NCBI GenBank assembly: GCA_964017045.1
Contig: OZ024795.1
Coordinates: 52,925,350 to 52,989,349 of the forward strand
Direction: 5' to 3'
From: Omphiscola glabra
Lineage: Eukaryota > Mollusca > Gastropoda > Lymnaeidae
Length of the DNA stretch: 64,000 nucleotides
Shown here: positions 1-11,633 of the stretch, piece after piece
Layout: each line of letters starts with the position of its first letter
Numbering within the stretch: the stretch's first letter is position 1
Program-made: the position numbers and the translations under genes
Notes under the pieces: model-generated
What the model saw: only the letters and a program-made list of their open reading frames with translations
Told to the model about the DNA's origin: nothing
Databases searched by the model: none

Positions 1-1005
1 AGGAGACTATTTAGCAGACAGAGGGTCGAAAATTGCAATGACACAGACAGATATTAAGAATTAGGTTATAATTATAGTGGATGTTGGATCTTTATTGTTC
101 GTCCTTTGCATACAAAGATGACCGATGCTATATTCAAACTGAGTAGTAGCCTTGACTTGAGTTGTAGCCTTGACTTGCGCTGCATTTTGTTTAAAGTGTG
201 GGAAAATTGCACAATTTGTCAGCCTCACTCTCTTGTCCTTTCTCATTTTGATCCAATGGCAAGACTTAGTCAAGATGATTGGGAGAGAGGCTGGGAGGCA
301 GTGGATGACCAGCAGTGTTTCTTGTGTCTCACTGTGCTCTTAAGCTTTCCACGCCGCTTGAGTTGCTTGAATTTTCATTGTGTCAATGTCATACCGCCTA
401 TATGACTCCTCTGGGTTTCAATTCAGACTGGTTAAACTGTTGGTCACCAAATTACTTAATGATGCAAGATAGCAAGTATTATTTATGCTAAACTGCGCAG
501 ATAATTACACCTATTTACTAATGAGTCTAATGTTGTCTCAAATTAGGCTGAGCCTTTCATTTTTTAGTTAGAGACCACAATGCAAATGAAAAGCAGCTGT
601 GGGAACCCTTTACACTGTTCAAATGTATTGCATCATCATCAGTGGTGCTACAGCCCATAAAGGGCCCTTGCCTGCTCCACCAAATCCTTCCATCGGGATT
701 TATCCATCGCTTTCCGCCTCCATGCGCAGACCCCCAGCCGGTGTAAATTCTTTCTCTACCTCATCATTCCATCTCAGTCTTGGTCGACTGGTGAACCATC
801 TGCCCCTATGTTCAAGTGCATTGTAAACATTGAAATTTCGCTCCAATTATCAGGCAACGAAAGAAAAGAAGTTTTATAATTTACTGTTAAAATTTTAGCA
901 TATTTGGTAATCAATAAAATTTTAGTTTAGTCTAATGCCATTGTTCCGGCTTAATAAAATGTGTTTCTGTTTTTTATACACATTTTAAAAATGCCACTCT
1001 TACAG
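1..1005. other. Left flank with no supported exon
   Basis: No exon with convincing coding content and splice sites was found here. The exon at 1006 begins with the third base of a codon, so at least one coding exon of the CENP-U-like gene must lie upstream, either in this stretch or to the left of the window. Open frames near 61-405 show no domain or splice signals. Positions 625-826 hold a LINE tail, listed separately. Confidence 0.5.
625..826 (-). mobile_element. 3' end of a non-LTR (LINE) retrotransposon, decayed
   Basis: Read on the minus strand, the segment encodes the typical C-terminal end of a LINE reverse transcriptase ORF. A piece reading RPRLRWNDEVEKEF is followed, after frame breaks, by WKDLVEQARALYGL and a stop, and then a short run of GAT triplets as the tail. 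Only about 200 bp remain, so this is a strongly 5'-truncated copy. The family was not identified; the motif order is typical of LINEs common in molluscs and insects. Confidence 0.6.
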
Positions 1006-4000
1006 CCGATGGAAAACGACTAAACGTACTTTTGTATTTGGAGATGTGGCCAACCATAGCAAGCCTAAAGTACAGAAGTTAATCAATGTCAAGGAGCAGG
1101 TATTGTTGATAGATTATTTATTTGTGTTTGTCAAAATGAAATTCAAGTCAAATGTAAGTTTTAAGCATAGCCTCCAAAACGTTGATTATCTAGCTTTAGA
1201 ATCCATGATAAGATAATTTATTTACCAAGTTGTTCTATTTATGATTAGTCAACTAATTGTGTTTATAATAGTAAATAGAAAAAAAAATAAAATTAACTTT
1301 ATATTTTACATTTTAAAATAATTATTAATGAAAATGTAAAGGAAAAGCTAAGCCGGAATGGCTCAAAAGGTACCGTTTTGTTACTTAAACAAAATAATTC
1401 TTTCTATTTTGAGTGTTTTACACATACACACTATAAATAATTAGATGTTTATTTCATGTGAGAATAATTGTTACTTACGTAACTTGTGTCTATTAATATT
1501 TTCAACATTAAACACTTCGAGCATGTATTTGCAGCCAAGGTGAATAAAAGTCCTGGCACACAGCCCTAATGAACTATAGTATCAACTGAAACAAAAAAAA
1601 TCTGCCATAAGGTTACACTCCAATCAGCAAAAATGTTCCAACTGAAATATCTTCAGATGGCTTGGACTTTTAAAAAAGAATATATATTTTAGAGCAGATT
1701 ATAAAATGGGATTGTTGAATGAGTGGTGTACATTTCTGACTTTTTCAGAGCCAGTGTAAAGGTCCCGAATATGAAGAGCTACCTGCTTTACCCAAGCTTA
1801 GTTCTTATGGTGAGTGACTTTGCTTTAGGTGATGTAGATTTTATATTATAAGGAAACCTTTTTTAATTACTAGATCATGGAAGAACTAATTAAGGTATGT
1901 GAAACAAAATTTTGCCTCATTATTTATAAAATGTATAAAGAACTGAATAAAAATAGATGGGTCTGTTTGAAATGCCTGAACTCTTTCATCTGTGACCTTT
2001 CGTGTGCGAATACTTGTATAAGCCTGGGCCGCTCTCCTCATACTAGATAGCGGGCTCAATTTTTATTGCTCTCAAATTTGCCGGAGCTATGAGTAAATTG
2101 CTCAGTGGTATAGAAAAACCAGCCTATTAAAGCATCTTCTTAAAGAGAGGGAATACTCTTTAAGCCAAACATCAACCAGTGAAATGGGACAACAGACATG
2201 CTAGGTCTTCCAACGCCATGGTTGCAACACAAGATTCATTATGTTGCAACACAAGATTCAATATGTTGCAACACAAGATTCAATATGTTGCAACACAAGA
2301 TTCAATATGTTGCAACACAAGATTCATTATGTTGCAACTTGACACTAGTGAGAATGAGTGCTATTTAATGAGTGAAATACTTGGGAATCAAAGTGAGAGT
2401 GTTTACCTTTACTGGCCAGTGTCATCACAACTGTCAACCTGTACTGGCCAGTGTCATCACAACTGTCAAGCTGTACTGACCAGTGTCATCACAACTGTCA
2501 ACCTGTACTGGCCAGTGTCATCACAACTGTCAACCTGTACTGGCCAGTGTCATCACAACTGTCAATGATGTGATGTGTCTTGAATTATTATTTTTTTAAT
2601 TCCAAGTTTTTTATAAAGTAAATCAAGACAGCATTTTGCATGGGGAACAAGTAGTGCTCACTTAAATATACACTTAAAACTAAACTGTGATGTTGACCAA
2701 TGAGTCCTCATTTAAACATACACTGAAAATTGTGATTTTGAACAATGAGTCATTAAAACTGCAATGCCCGGAGCTCAGATTCCGCTAATACATTTTTGGG
2801 GGGAATCATCAAAAAAATTTGATGTACTTTATATTTTTATGGAGTCTTACATAGTTCAGGAGTGCATTGCAATTCTTTTAGTTGTGTTCTTGAAATATTT
2901 ACATGTTGTTTCATGTATAAAGTTAACAGTATTGGGTTATCAAAAATATTTGATTTTGATATTTATCTCTTATATATATTTTGCTTCTGGTGTGGCTGCC
3001 TTTTCCCAACCAGCCCCCCTTTGCCCTTACTCAACATGTTTTATATTAATAGTACTGAGTTAAAGAAAAAAAAGTTATCAAGCAGCAAATGTCATTCATG
3101 TGTGATGGTTGAACTCAAGTGAAAAGGTTTAATTTTTCCGGAGGTGGCTATAATATTAATCAATAAAGAGAACTGGGTATGGTGTAGGACTGTTTGCAGG
3201 ACTATTGTTTAAAGGCTGACAGGTAGGGTTTAGGCCTGTCTGTAGGACTATTGTTTAAAGGCCTGCAGTTAGGGTGTAGGACTATTGTTTAAAGGCCAGC
3301 ATATGTTATAGATAATGATAATTTTGTAACACTTGGACATACCGGATATTTCCTCAAAATGCCTTAACCCGATGTAACAAAAACTGCACCCGGTTAAGCC
3401 CTAGTACAAATGTTAGCAGGTTTAGGAAATATTTTATTGTTGACATTTCCAATATGTTTTTTTTTTCCTGCATTTTTTCTTCAATTTTTAAAAAAAACAG
3501 AACCCCTCAAGCTCCATGAGAAATCAGCTTTACATGACCTTCAACTTGGCACTAACATTGACCTTGATGATGATCCACACAGAGACCAATGCACAACAAA
3601 TCATGTCAGCCATCCTGTTGATGATGTCATTTCTACCATCAACAGGGATGGTGTGGAAGGGGAGGGTCAGTTCCCTGCTAATAAACTCAGCCATCCTGTT
3701 GATGATGTCATTTCTACTATCAACGGGGCTGGAGTCGAAGAGGAGGGTCAGTTCCCTGCTAATAAACTCAGCCATCCTGATGATGTGAATGCCGCAATCG
3801 ATGATGGCCGTTCCCGAGTTAGTGAAAGCCTTCAAAAAAAATCTTCCATGCATCGAAATGCTCGGAAACTGTCATCAAGTCATGGTAAAAAGATGGACCA
3901 GGACACAGTTGACAGAACTGTTGAGAATTTAGACCAGGGTGACATTTGTGACACGTCAGCCCACCACTTAACTGACAATTCATCAACATTGAAAAGAGCT

Positions 4001-7000
4001 GTAGTACAAAACGTCTCTTCTTCCAACAACAAAACGGCAATGTCTAAACACAAAAAATCGGACAAGGAAGCTAAAACAAAGCACAGACTTGTATCAGACT
4101 TAGACAGGGAAGATTCTACTGAAAGCTCCAGCACTGATAAAGAAAACAAAAGTGATAAAATAGAAGTTTCTCTTGTGAGAAGAAGACAGAAGAAAGATGA
4201 GTTCATTGGTAGTCTACAGTTGAGTTCTGTTCCTGATGGGGGGACTGTGTTAAATTTATCTAAGAGGAACCACAGCATTGCCCCCCTACCTGAAGGCCAT
4301 GATAGATCATCAGTGAAATTGTCATCTCTCAGGAACAGAGATTTACTCACACCGGCAGAAACGCTGCGCAAGAAGCGTCAGTATCCTTACTCACATCAAA
4401 GCAGAAAAAAATCCATTTCACCCAAAAAGGATGCGATCCATTCTAAACAAATGTCTGAAGATGGTTCTAGTAGCGGGCACTCACTGATATTTCAACAGAA
4501 TACCCAGAAACCTAAAAGGGAAAGGGAAAAGCGAAGAAAACTAAGCCAAAAGCAGAGCCCCCTGAAGCCAGAAGTGGCTGTTCAGAAATTGCCAACTAAA
4601 GAACCCACTAACTCACTCAGCAGAGCTAGAGAAAATCTCTCGAAATCTGCAGACAGAGACTCTTCTCGACCTTCTCCACTTTCATTTTCCACACCTTACC
4701 ACATCTCTATGCAACCAGCCCAAGACTCTCAGGCCGGCTCCGGGAAAGAAAACCCCAGGGGTCGCAGTTTAAGGGATCGAAGTTTAATGCGTTCACCCGA
4801 AAGTGTTCAGAAGATGAGACAATATCCAATTTCTTTTTATTATTCCAGGAAAAAAATGCTAGAAATAAGTGGGGAAGTTTCTCCCGATCAAAGTGCAAAC
4901 ATTTCAAAACAAAATGGGAGATCACCAACACCTACAAAACATTCTCCTGTCAAGGGCATGCAGAGTAAATTAGAAATAAAAACGGCAGCTAAATTTTCTG
5001 GAAACAACTCCAACAGAGCCCAGCAAGCCGTGCCCCTTCCCTCCGCTTCCTTTAAAAAATGTGTTCAGAAGCAAGGAATAAGAAAGTCCTTGACTTTATC
5101 CAGAGCAGTAAAGTATTCCATCTCAAACAGTGTCTTAGTTTCTGGTGCTCTGTCCAGTCAAAATGACTGCTCTGATGCTCACCTATCACAAAGAGAAGAG
5201 CAACTTGAGTTGAGGAAACAAAAAGTGTCAACAGAGACAAAAGTCAAACAAAAGCCCAAAGCCGTTGGTGCTCACAATGGAGTCGTAGTATCTGACCATC
5301 AAGCAGCAAATCAGGCTGGTGCGTTTCTCTCACCCAGCAAGTCTCCCTTGGGAAAAACTTCAGGGCTCAACAGGTCTCTAGTCAAGAATGGTGAGTTAGT
5401 GGTGGGGCAAATAGGCCATTTGGTAGAGAAAAATAAGTCAAATGGCCAGATAATTAATTCACCTATGAAGAAAATCAAATCATCTGTTATTCAAAGCCGG
5501 TCTCTGATGGGGAACAACAAATCTTCAAGTCAAAGCAGGCCGCCATTGGGGAACAACAAATCTTCAAGTCAAAGCAGGTCGCCATTGGGGAACAACAAAT
5601 CTTCAAGTCAAAGCAGGCTGCCATTGGGGAACAACAAATCTTTAAGACAGAGCAGGTCTCCGATGGGGAACAAATCATCCATTATTGAGAGCAGGTCGCC
5701 AATGGCTAAGAACAAGTCACCCCAAAAGCTCCAGCACCTTGAAAAACACAAAGCCAGTGTGACAATGAATGATGTATCTATCAATGCTACTATTTTATCA
5801 TCACAAAAGATGCAGAGAAAGAGAAACTTGGTTACAGAGCTTACCACCATCCATGAGGGGGAGCAGGCTACAAAAGGTAAATGTCTTTATCTACTCTGGC
5901 ACCTTTTAGATAAATTCATGTGGTCGTATCCATGCTTTGCTTTTTAATTTAATAATTAATGCTGTAATTTTACTTTATGACTTTGAAAAATATATATATT
6001 GACCGGGATCATCCCAGTTGAGCAATGTTGCCCCCTCTTCCCGACAAATTTAATATTTTGTCCCGGTTTCAATCCTATTTTTTAAGATAAAGACTAAATT
6101 TGTCCTGCCTTATGTTATACCGCTGTGTACATAGCTTTAATATCAGAACTTCATTGGTACAACATCCATTATTTAATGTAACTAAACTAAAAATCTATAT
6201 TAAAAGATTGTTATTGTGTTTATTTATAAATAGTTCCTCGAGTGAAATGAAGAGGCCTCGAAATATTAGGCCTGGGTTAAATTTTCCAACTGCAACCCCA
6301 CCCCCCCCCCCCCCAACACGTTGGTATGGAAAGATAAATTACTTTACAATTTTGACCTAAAAAAGTAAAAATGACTTTTGAAATGTAAAATAAGGGCAAA
6401 AAGGAGGGTATGAATAATTTTTCTCTCCCTTACTACCCACTACACAAGATGTGGCATAGAGCAATTGCGTCTCATTGGCATACCTTAGATTTATTTGTAC
6501 AGTATTTCTAAAAAAAAAAAAAAAATTCATCAAAGAACATCATCATCTTTATGTTTTGTCCAATAGTTTTAACTTGTTTCAAATAAATATTTTACCCTAG
6601 ATTAGATGATCTAGTCGTGGACTCCCATTTTTTTAAAATGACATTTCTGTATTTTAGGTTGTGGTAGGAAAATTAAGCTTTGGTGTCCAGACAGCCACTC
6701 AAGGCCAGGGTCAGATGTCACAGCATTTGACGTCATCCTTGATGATATAGAAATATTAGAAGACAATTTGAGGTAATACATAAAGGGTGTTGGGGGGGAA
6801 GTTGTGTTATTGTTATCTTTGACTGCATTTTTTTGTTGTTCTAAAATATTTGCTTATGTTTTAAATGTGTGGTATTTAAGCATATTTATGTCTCCGCTAA
6901 GAGATGGGGGTGTTAAGATACATCAGGATTGTCCTCAGCTGTGGGCTCATGTTAGGGTGAAATGGATTTGTTTACCTTGTAGGACTTCTGTTCTTGTGGC

Positions 7001-10000
7001 ATGAAAGGTTTCAACTGCCTAAGTTGGCAGACAACAGTCATCTTGGCCCAGGATGAGAAATATTTTTTCTGTGACAAAAAAATGTTACTCTAGAGTTTCC
7101 GGGATATTTTCTCCATGTAAAAAGGTAATCACACAACCCCTAACAAAAGTTTTTCGTATAAATCCTTTATAAAATGTCATATTGAGCAATAAATCCTTTA
7201 TAAAATGTCATATTGAGCAATAAATCCTTTATAAAATGTCATATTGAGCAATAAATCCTTTATAAAATGTCATATTGAGCAATAAATCCTTTATAAAATG
7301 TCATATTGAGCAATAAATCCTTTATAAAATGTCATATTGAGCAATAAATCCTTTATAAAATGTCATATTGAGCAATAAATCCTTTATAAAATGTAATATT
7401 GAGCAATAAATCCTTTATAAAATGTAATATTGAGCAATAAATCCTTTATAAAATGTAATATTGAGCAATAAATCCTTTATAAAATGTAATATTGAGCAAT
7501 AAATCCTTTATAAAATGTAATATTGAGCAATTGGCAGGGCGGGGCTGAACATTTGACAAAATACTGGATACGCTGCAGATTTATTGCACCAACTAATTCA
7601 GAAAAACAAAAGAAAATATTATGCACCAAAGGGACTGGCAATATTTTTTAAAAAGAAATCTCATTTAGCGCAGTTATTGGGAACTTTATTTAATGAAATC
7701 ATACTTCCTTCATCGTCAGTTTGTCTTTTCTTTCTGATGGTGATTTATTTTCATATTTAATGTGCGTTGCTTAATTCTATTCTCATTTAGGTCAGCTGAA
7801 GAGAATGATGTTGGAAAGAGGCTAGTTGGACGTGTTATGAGAGGGGTCAAAAAGTCCATGACAACTATGGTAAGGGGGACTGTTGGGACAGGGTGCTCTC
7901 ATGCATTTAATATTTGACCAGAGTGGGGATTTCGACATGATTCATGAGATTTACATGAAGAGCTAACTGATACTGTTACAAGATGCTTTGGCAATCACCT
8001 AATTGTGCAGCTCTACAAGATCCTTTGGCAATGACCGATTTGTGCAGTGCTACAAGATCCTTTGGCAATGACCGAATTGTGCAGTGCTACAAGATCCTTT
8101 GGCAATGACCGAATTGTGCAGTGCTACAAGAGGCTTGGGTTACAAGTGACTCAGTCATTGTGCAGTGCAACAAGAGGCTTGGGTTACAAGTGACTCAGTC
8201 ATTGTGCAGTGCCACAAGAGGCCTGGGTTACAAGTGACTCAGTCATTGATCAGTGCCACAAGAGGCTTGGGTTACAAGTGACTCAGTCATTGTGCAGTGC
8301 CACAAGAGGCCTGGGTTACAAGTGACTCAGTCATTGTGCAGTGCCACAAGAGGCCTGGGTTACAAGTGACTCAGTCATTGTGCAGTGCCACAAGAGGCCT
8401 GAGTTACAAGTGACTCAGTCATTGTGCAGTGCCACAAGAGGCCTGGGTTACAAGTGACTCAGTCTTTGTGCAGTGCCACGAGAGGCTTGGGTTACAAGTG
8501 ACTCAGTCATTGTGCAGTGCCACGAGAGGCCTGGGTTACAAGTGACTCAGTCATGGTGCAGTGCCACAAGAGGCCTGGGTTACAAGTGACTCAGTCATTG
8601 TGCAGTGCCACAAGAGGCTTGAGTTACAAGGGACTCAGCCATTGTGCAGTGCCACAAGAGGCCTGGGTTACAAGTGACTCAGTCATTGTGCAGTGCCACA
8701 AGAGGCTTGAGTTACAAGGGACTCAGCCATTGTGCAGTGCCACAAGAGACCTGGGTTACAAGTGACTCAGTCATTGTGCAGTGCCACAAGAGGCCTGGGT
8801 TACAAGTGACTCAGTCATTGTGCAGTGCCACAAGAGGCCTGGGTTACAAGTGACTCAGTCATTGTGCAGTGCCACAAGAGGCTTGGGTTACAAGTGACTC
8901 AGTCATTGTGCAGTGCCACAAGAGGCTTGAGTTACAAGGGACTCAGCCATTGTGCAGTGCCACAAGAGGCTTGGGTTACAAGGGACTCAGTCATTGTGCA
9001 GTGCCACAAGAGGCCTGGGTTACAAGTGACTCAGTCATTGTGCAGTGCCACAAGAGGCTTGGGTTACAAGTGACTCAGTCATTGTGCAGTGCCACAAGAG
9101 GCTTGAGTTACAAGGGACTCAGCCATTGTGCAGTGCCACAAGAGGCCTGGGTTACAAGTGACTCAGTCATTGTGCAGTGCCACAAGAGGCTTGGGTTACA
9201 AGTGACTCAGTCATTGTGCAGTGCCACAAGAGGCCTGGGTTACAAGTGACTCAGTCATTGTGCAGTGCCACAAGAGGCCTGGGTTACAAGTGACTCAGTC
9301 ATTGTGCAGTGCCACAAGAGGCTTGGGTTACAAGTGACAGTCATTGTGCAGTGCCACAAGAGGCTTGGGTTACAAGTGACTCAGTCATTGTGCAGTGCCA
9401 CAAGAGGCCTGGGTTACAAGTGACTTAGTCATTGTGCAGTGCCACAAGAGGCTTGAGTTACAAGTGACTCAGTCATTTAACTCATGGTTTAAAGTAAAAA
9501 TCACCCATGGGTAAAAATTATAAATCCATTACAAGTATAATGAACTTTCTTTAATAATTAACCTGTAGTTAATTGATAATTTTTATTTAACCCAAAAAAT
9601 CTTTCTCTAACAGATTTCTAAAGTTTTAGAGGTTAAAGATTTAGAAACAGGCATAAAGAAGGTGAGTCTGGTGAACCTTGAGTAAGAATTTGTGTGAATG
9701 TTCAGTAACCATTTATTGTCTTAGGTTAAAGCGGTATTTAATCTCAGAGGGCGTCAAGTGAGCAACATAAGAACCTTTGAGACATCTCACAACTTTTGAC
9801 AAAAAACATTGCATTACCACAATAGCGATATGTACAAAATTAAATAAAAATGATCTCCTTTTTGTTCCCCTTCCCCCACTCTTCCACTCCTCTTTCCCTT
9901 CTCAAGCAAACAGCTTCCAAATGTTTTGTTAAAAATAATTATTTATAGCAAGTCAACACACTTATTATGGATCTTGTTTTCCCCAGCAAAAGGTCAGAAA

Positions 10001-11338
10001 TAAGAAATTGCTGACAGACTTGACAGACCTAGAGAAACAAAAACAGAAGTAAGTGAAATATCTTGTCTTAAATAATGGCTCTGGTATCTAGTGCTAGTAA
10101 ATAATGGCACTGGTATCTAGTGCTTGTAAATAATGGCTCTGGTATCTAGTGCTTGTAAATAATGGCTCTGGTATCTAGTGCTTGTAAATAATGGCTCTGG
10201 TATCTAGTGCTTGTAAAGCTGACAGTACTTGACATTAACAGCAGACAAGTTAAATTCCTGAACCATCATTGTAAATAACACGTCAGATACCCAGACTCCA
10301 AGGTCATGTCACAGTTCATATCACATAGTGTGACAAATATCTAACGCTTAAATCAAGAAAGCTGGGAACATTGCCTTCATGAAGATCAACTTACATCCCC
10401 TATTCAACCTGTCACAGAAGGATGACCAAAAAATCTATGTCAGAAATGTGTTGTGAAGAAAAAGTACCCTACAAGGTTCCTCACTCTAAGGACATACTCT
10501 GTCCTTTCATGGATGAAATATACAGTATAATTAGTGCATTCCATAAGGATTTTCACATGGGGTCCACAGACTTGGGCAATTTAAACAAATTATTCTCTAT
10601 CGTCACTAGCCTAAAGGTATTTTGTTCCATGGTAAATTATTACAATTACAATTGGCAATGAAAACTTTCACACTTTGACTTGCCAATGTATTTAAGATAT
10701 TCAATAATAGTTTCATTAGTTACAAGACCACACAATGACAGTCAGTTTCATTAGTTACAAGACCACACAATGACAGTCAGTTTCATTAGTTACAAGACCA
10801 CACAATGACAGTCAGTTTCATTAGTTACAAGACCACACAATGACAGTCAGTTTCATTAGTTACAAGACCACACAATGACAGTCAGTTTCATTAGTTACAA
10901 GACCACACAATGACAGTCAGTTTCATTAGTTACAAGACCACACAATGACAGTCAGTTTCATTAGTTACAAGACCACACAATGACAGTCAGTTTCATTAGT
11001 TACAAGACCACACAATGACAGTCAGTTTCATTAGTTACAAGACCACACAATGACAGTCAGTTTCATTAGTTACAAGACCACACAATGACAGTCAGTTTCA
11101 TTAGTTACAAGACCACACAATGACAGTCAGTTTCATTAGTTACAAGACCACACAATGACAGTCAGTTTCATTAGTTACAAGACCACACAATGACAGTCAC
11201 ATTTGTTTTCTCTACTTGCTTCACAGGCTGCGTGGTGAGATGCAAGCCATCGGCAAAGATAACCACCACAAGAACATGATGCTGGCAAATTCATGGATGA
11301 ATGATTTCAAACAACTGGTAATGGCTGTTGGTGATTAA
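1006..11338 (+). CDS. CENPU: CENP-U-like inner-kinetochore protein (5' end missing)
   Basis: CENP-U belongs to the CENP-O/P/Q/U/R part of the constitutive centromere-associated network and acts at the inner kinetochore. Exons read here are 1006-1099, 1749-1809, 3501-5876, 6658-6772, 7791-7869, 9614-9661, 9987-10048 and 11227-11338. All junctions are GT/AG and phases agree, giving 981 residues plus an unseen start. The call rests on the C-terminus (from about residue 844): a KLWCP motif, then SDVTAFDVIL, then a lysine-rich coiled coil (KVRNKKLLTDLTDLEKQKQK), then NSWMNDFKQL. The order and spacing match the conserved region of vertebrate CENP-U. The protein is about twice the vertebrate length because of one huge, low-complexity exon. 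It ends sooner after FKQL than the vertebrate protein; an alternative last exon is listed. The identification is by recognition and has not been confirmed by alignment. Confidence 0.8.
2221..2337. repeat. 22-bp tandem repeat, about 5 copies
   Basis: The unit begins GTTGCAACACAAGATTCA and recurs at 2221, 2243, 2265, 2287 and 2309, with a partial copy at 2331. It lies in the intron between 1809 and 3501 of the CENP-U-like gene. Confidence 0.95.
2411..2564. repeat. 32-bp tandem repeat, about 5 copies
   Basis: The unit begins ACTGGCCAGTGTCATCACAA and repeats every 32 bp with few differences. It is in the same intron as the 22-bp array. Open frames through it are repeat artefacts. Confidence 0.95.
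3501..5876 (+). CDS. CENPU: Giant N-terminal exon of the CENP-U-like gene
   Basis: This 2376-bp exon supplies residues 52-843 and is basic, serine-rich and probably disordered. It contains an 81-bp in-frame repeat (SHPVDDVISTIN unit, 3608-3779) and a run of 39-bp repeats encoding SRSPLGNNKSSSQ-type units (about 5505-5710). A diverged pair of motifs reads ETLRKKRQYP...SRKK (about 4345-4420) and ESVQKMRQYP...SRKK (about 4789-4870). There are two KEN tripeptides (TDKENK, GKENPR), many SP sites, and one STP in the sequence SFSTPYH. The acceptor is at 3499-3500, and the first codon GAA spans the junction with the exon ending at 1809. The donor GTAAAT follows 5876. The functional reading of the motifs is inference. 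Confidence 0.85.
3608..3779 (+). repeat. 81-bp in-frame coding repeat, about 2.1 copies
   Basis: Copies start at 3608, 3689 and 3770 (partial), each beginning AGCCATCCTG. The period is a multiple of three and the reading frame is kept, so the protein carries two 27-residue repeats with the core SHPVDDVISTIN. Confidence 0.9.
5505..5710 (+). repeat. 39-bp in-frame coding repeat, 5-6 copies
   Basis: The unit contains GGGGAACAACAAATCTTCAA and encodes a 13-residue SRSPLGNNKSSSQ-type repeat. Copies diverge towards the 3' end (NKSLRQ, NKSSIIE, AKNKSPQ). Each unit offers an RSP or similar proline-directed site. Confidence 0.9.
6658..11338 (+). CDS. CENPU: Conserved C-terminal exons of the CENP-U-like gene
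   Basis: Five exons (6658-6772, 7791-7869, 9614-9661, 9987-10048, 11227-11338) encode about 138 residues with high helical and coiled-coil character. In known CENP-U this segment pairs with CENP-Q in the CENP-O/P/Q/U complex. Codons split across the joins restore sensible residues (G at 5876/6658, R at 6772/7791, K at 10048/11227). The stop TAA is at 11336-11338. The intervening introns hold four large minisatellites. Confidence 0.82.
7158..7530. repeat. 31-bp tandem repeat, 12 copies
   Basis: The unit begins ATAAATCCTTTATAAAATGT. The first seven copies carry GTCATATT, and the last five carry GTAATATT in the same place, so one mutation spread through a block. It lies in the intron 6773-7790. 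Confidence 0.97.
7979..8129. repeat. 37-bp tandem repeat, about 4 copies
   Basis: The unit begins GATCCTTTGGCAATGACCGA. It leads directly into the longer 44-bp array and shares its TTGTGCAGTGC core, so the two arrays are related. Confidence 0.9.
8130..9476. repeat. 44-bp minisatellite, about 30 copies
   Basis: The unit begins CTCAGTCATTGTGCAGTGCC and continues to a GGTTACAAGTGA end. Variants alternate between AGGCCTGGG, AGGCTTGGG and AGGCTTGAG; the last is mostly followed by the altered GGGACTCAGCC junction (near 8620, 8710, 8930 and 9100). This indicates multi-unit duplication. The array is in the intron 7870-9613. The period is not a multiple of three, so short ORFs reappear in rotating frames and are not genes. 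Confidence 0.97.
10070..10217. repeat. 29-bp tandem repeat, 5 copies
   Basis: The unit begins AATAATGGCTCTGGTATCTA. It lies just inside the intron that follows the exon ending at 10048. Confidence 0.95.
10709..11199. repeat. 35-bp tandem repeat, 14 copies
   Basis: The unit begins AGTTTCATTAGTTACAAGAC. Copies are practically identical, which suggests recent expansion or gene conversion. The array ends only about 27 bp before the last CENP-U-like exon at 11227. Confidence 0.97.
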
Positions 11339-11573
11339 TCGGGAGAGGACTAATGGGATCGTGGGGGGAATGCGATTATTTGATATGTCTGTCATGTTTA
11401 ATTTATACATGGAGGTCCTGTACAATTGTGGCTTAACATAGGTATAAGTGATTCAGTTTACAAAAACAAAACTATTATTTCTAATGGAGCAAATAATGTT
11501 CTTGCGCTGAAACACTGTACTGAAGGTATTATGTGGTCTGAATTATGATTATTTAAAATAAAACTGACCTCAG

Positions 11574-11633
11574 GTGAAGACTGGGATGAAGTCTCAGGAC
11601 ACAATAGTTGTGCCATACAAAACTGTTATTTGA
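11574..11633 (+). CDS. Possible alternative last exon of the CENP-U-like gene
   Basis: The previous exon contains a GTAATG donor right after the CTG codon of FKQL (11316/11317). A CAG acceptor at 11571-11573 would join it in phase 0 to 19 codons ending in TGA at 11631-11633. It would replace the last six residues of the read-through form with KTGMKSQDTIVV-type residues. This is a splice-signal and frame argument only; RNA reads would decide. Confidence 0.3.
   Translation: MKTGMKSQDTIVVPYKTVI

Noticed and set aside
106..405. 99-codon plus-strand frame as first exon of the CENP-U-like gene
   Set aside because: There is no donor in the needed phase and no similarity to the CENP-U N-terminus; composition looks random.
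8517..9249. Plus-strand open frames of 69-126 codons
   Set aside because: They are frames through the 44-bp minisatellite; the same peptide recurs in rotating frames, with no splice or start context.
10709..11199. CRISPR-like array
   Set aside because: Units are contiguous without unique spacers, and the setting is a eukaryotic intron; this is a minisatellite.
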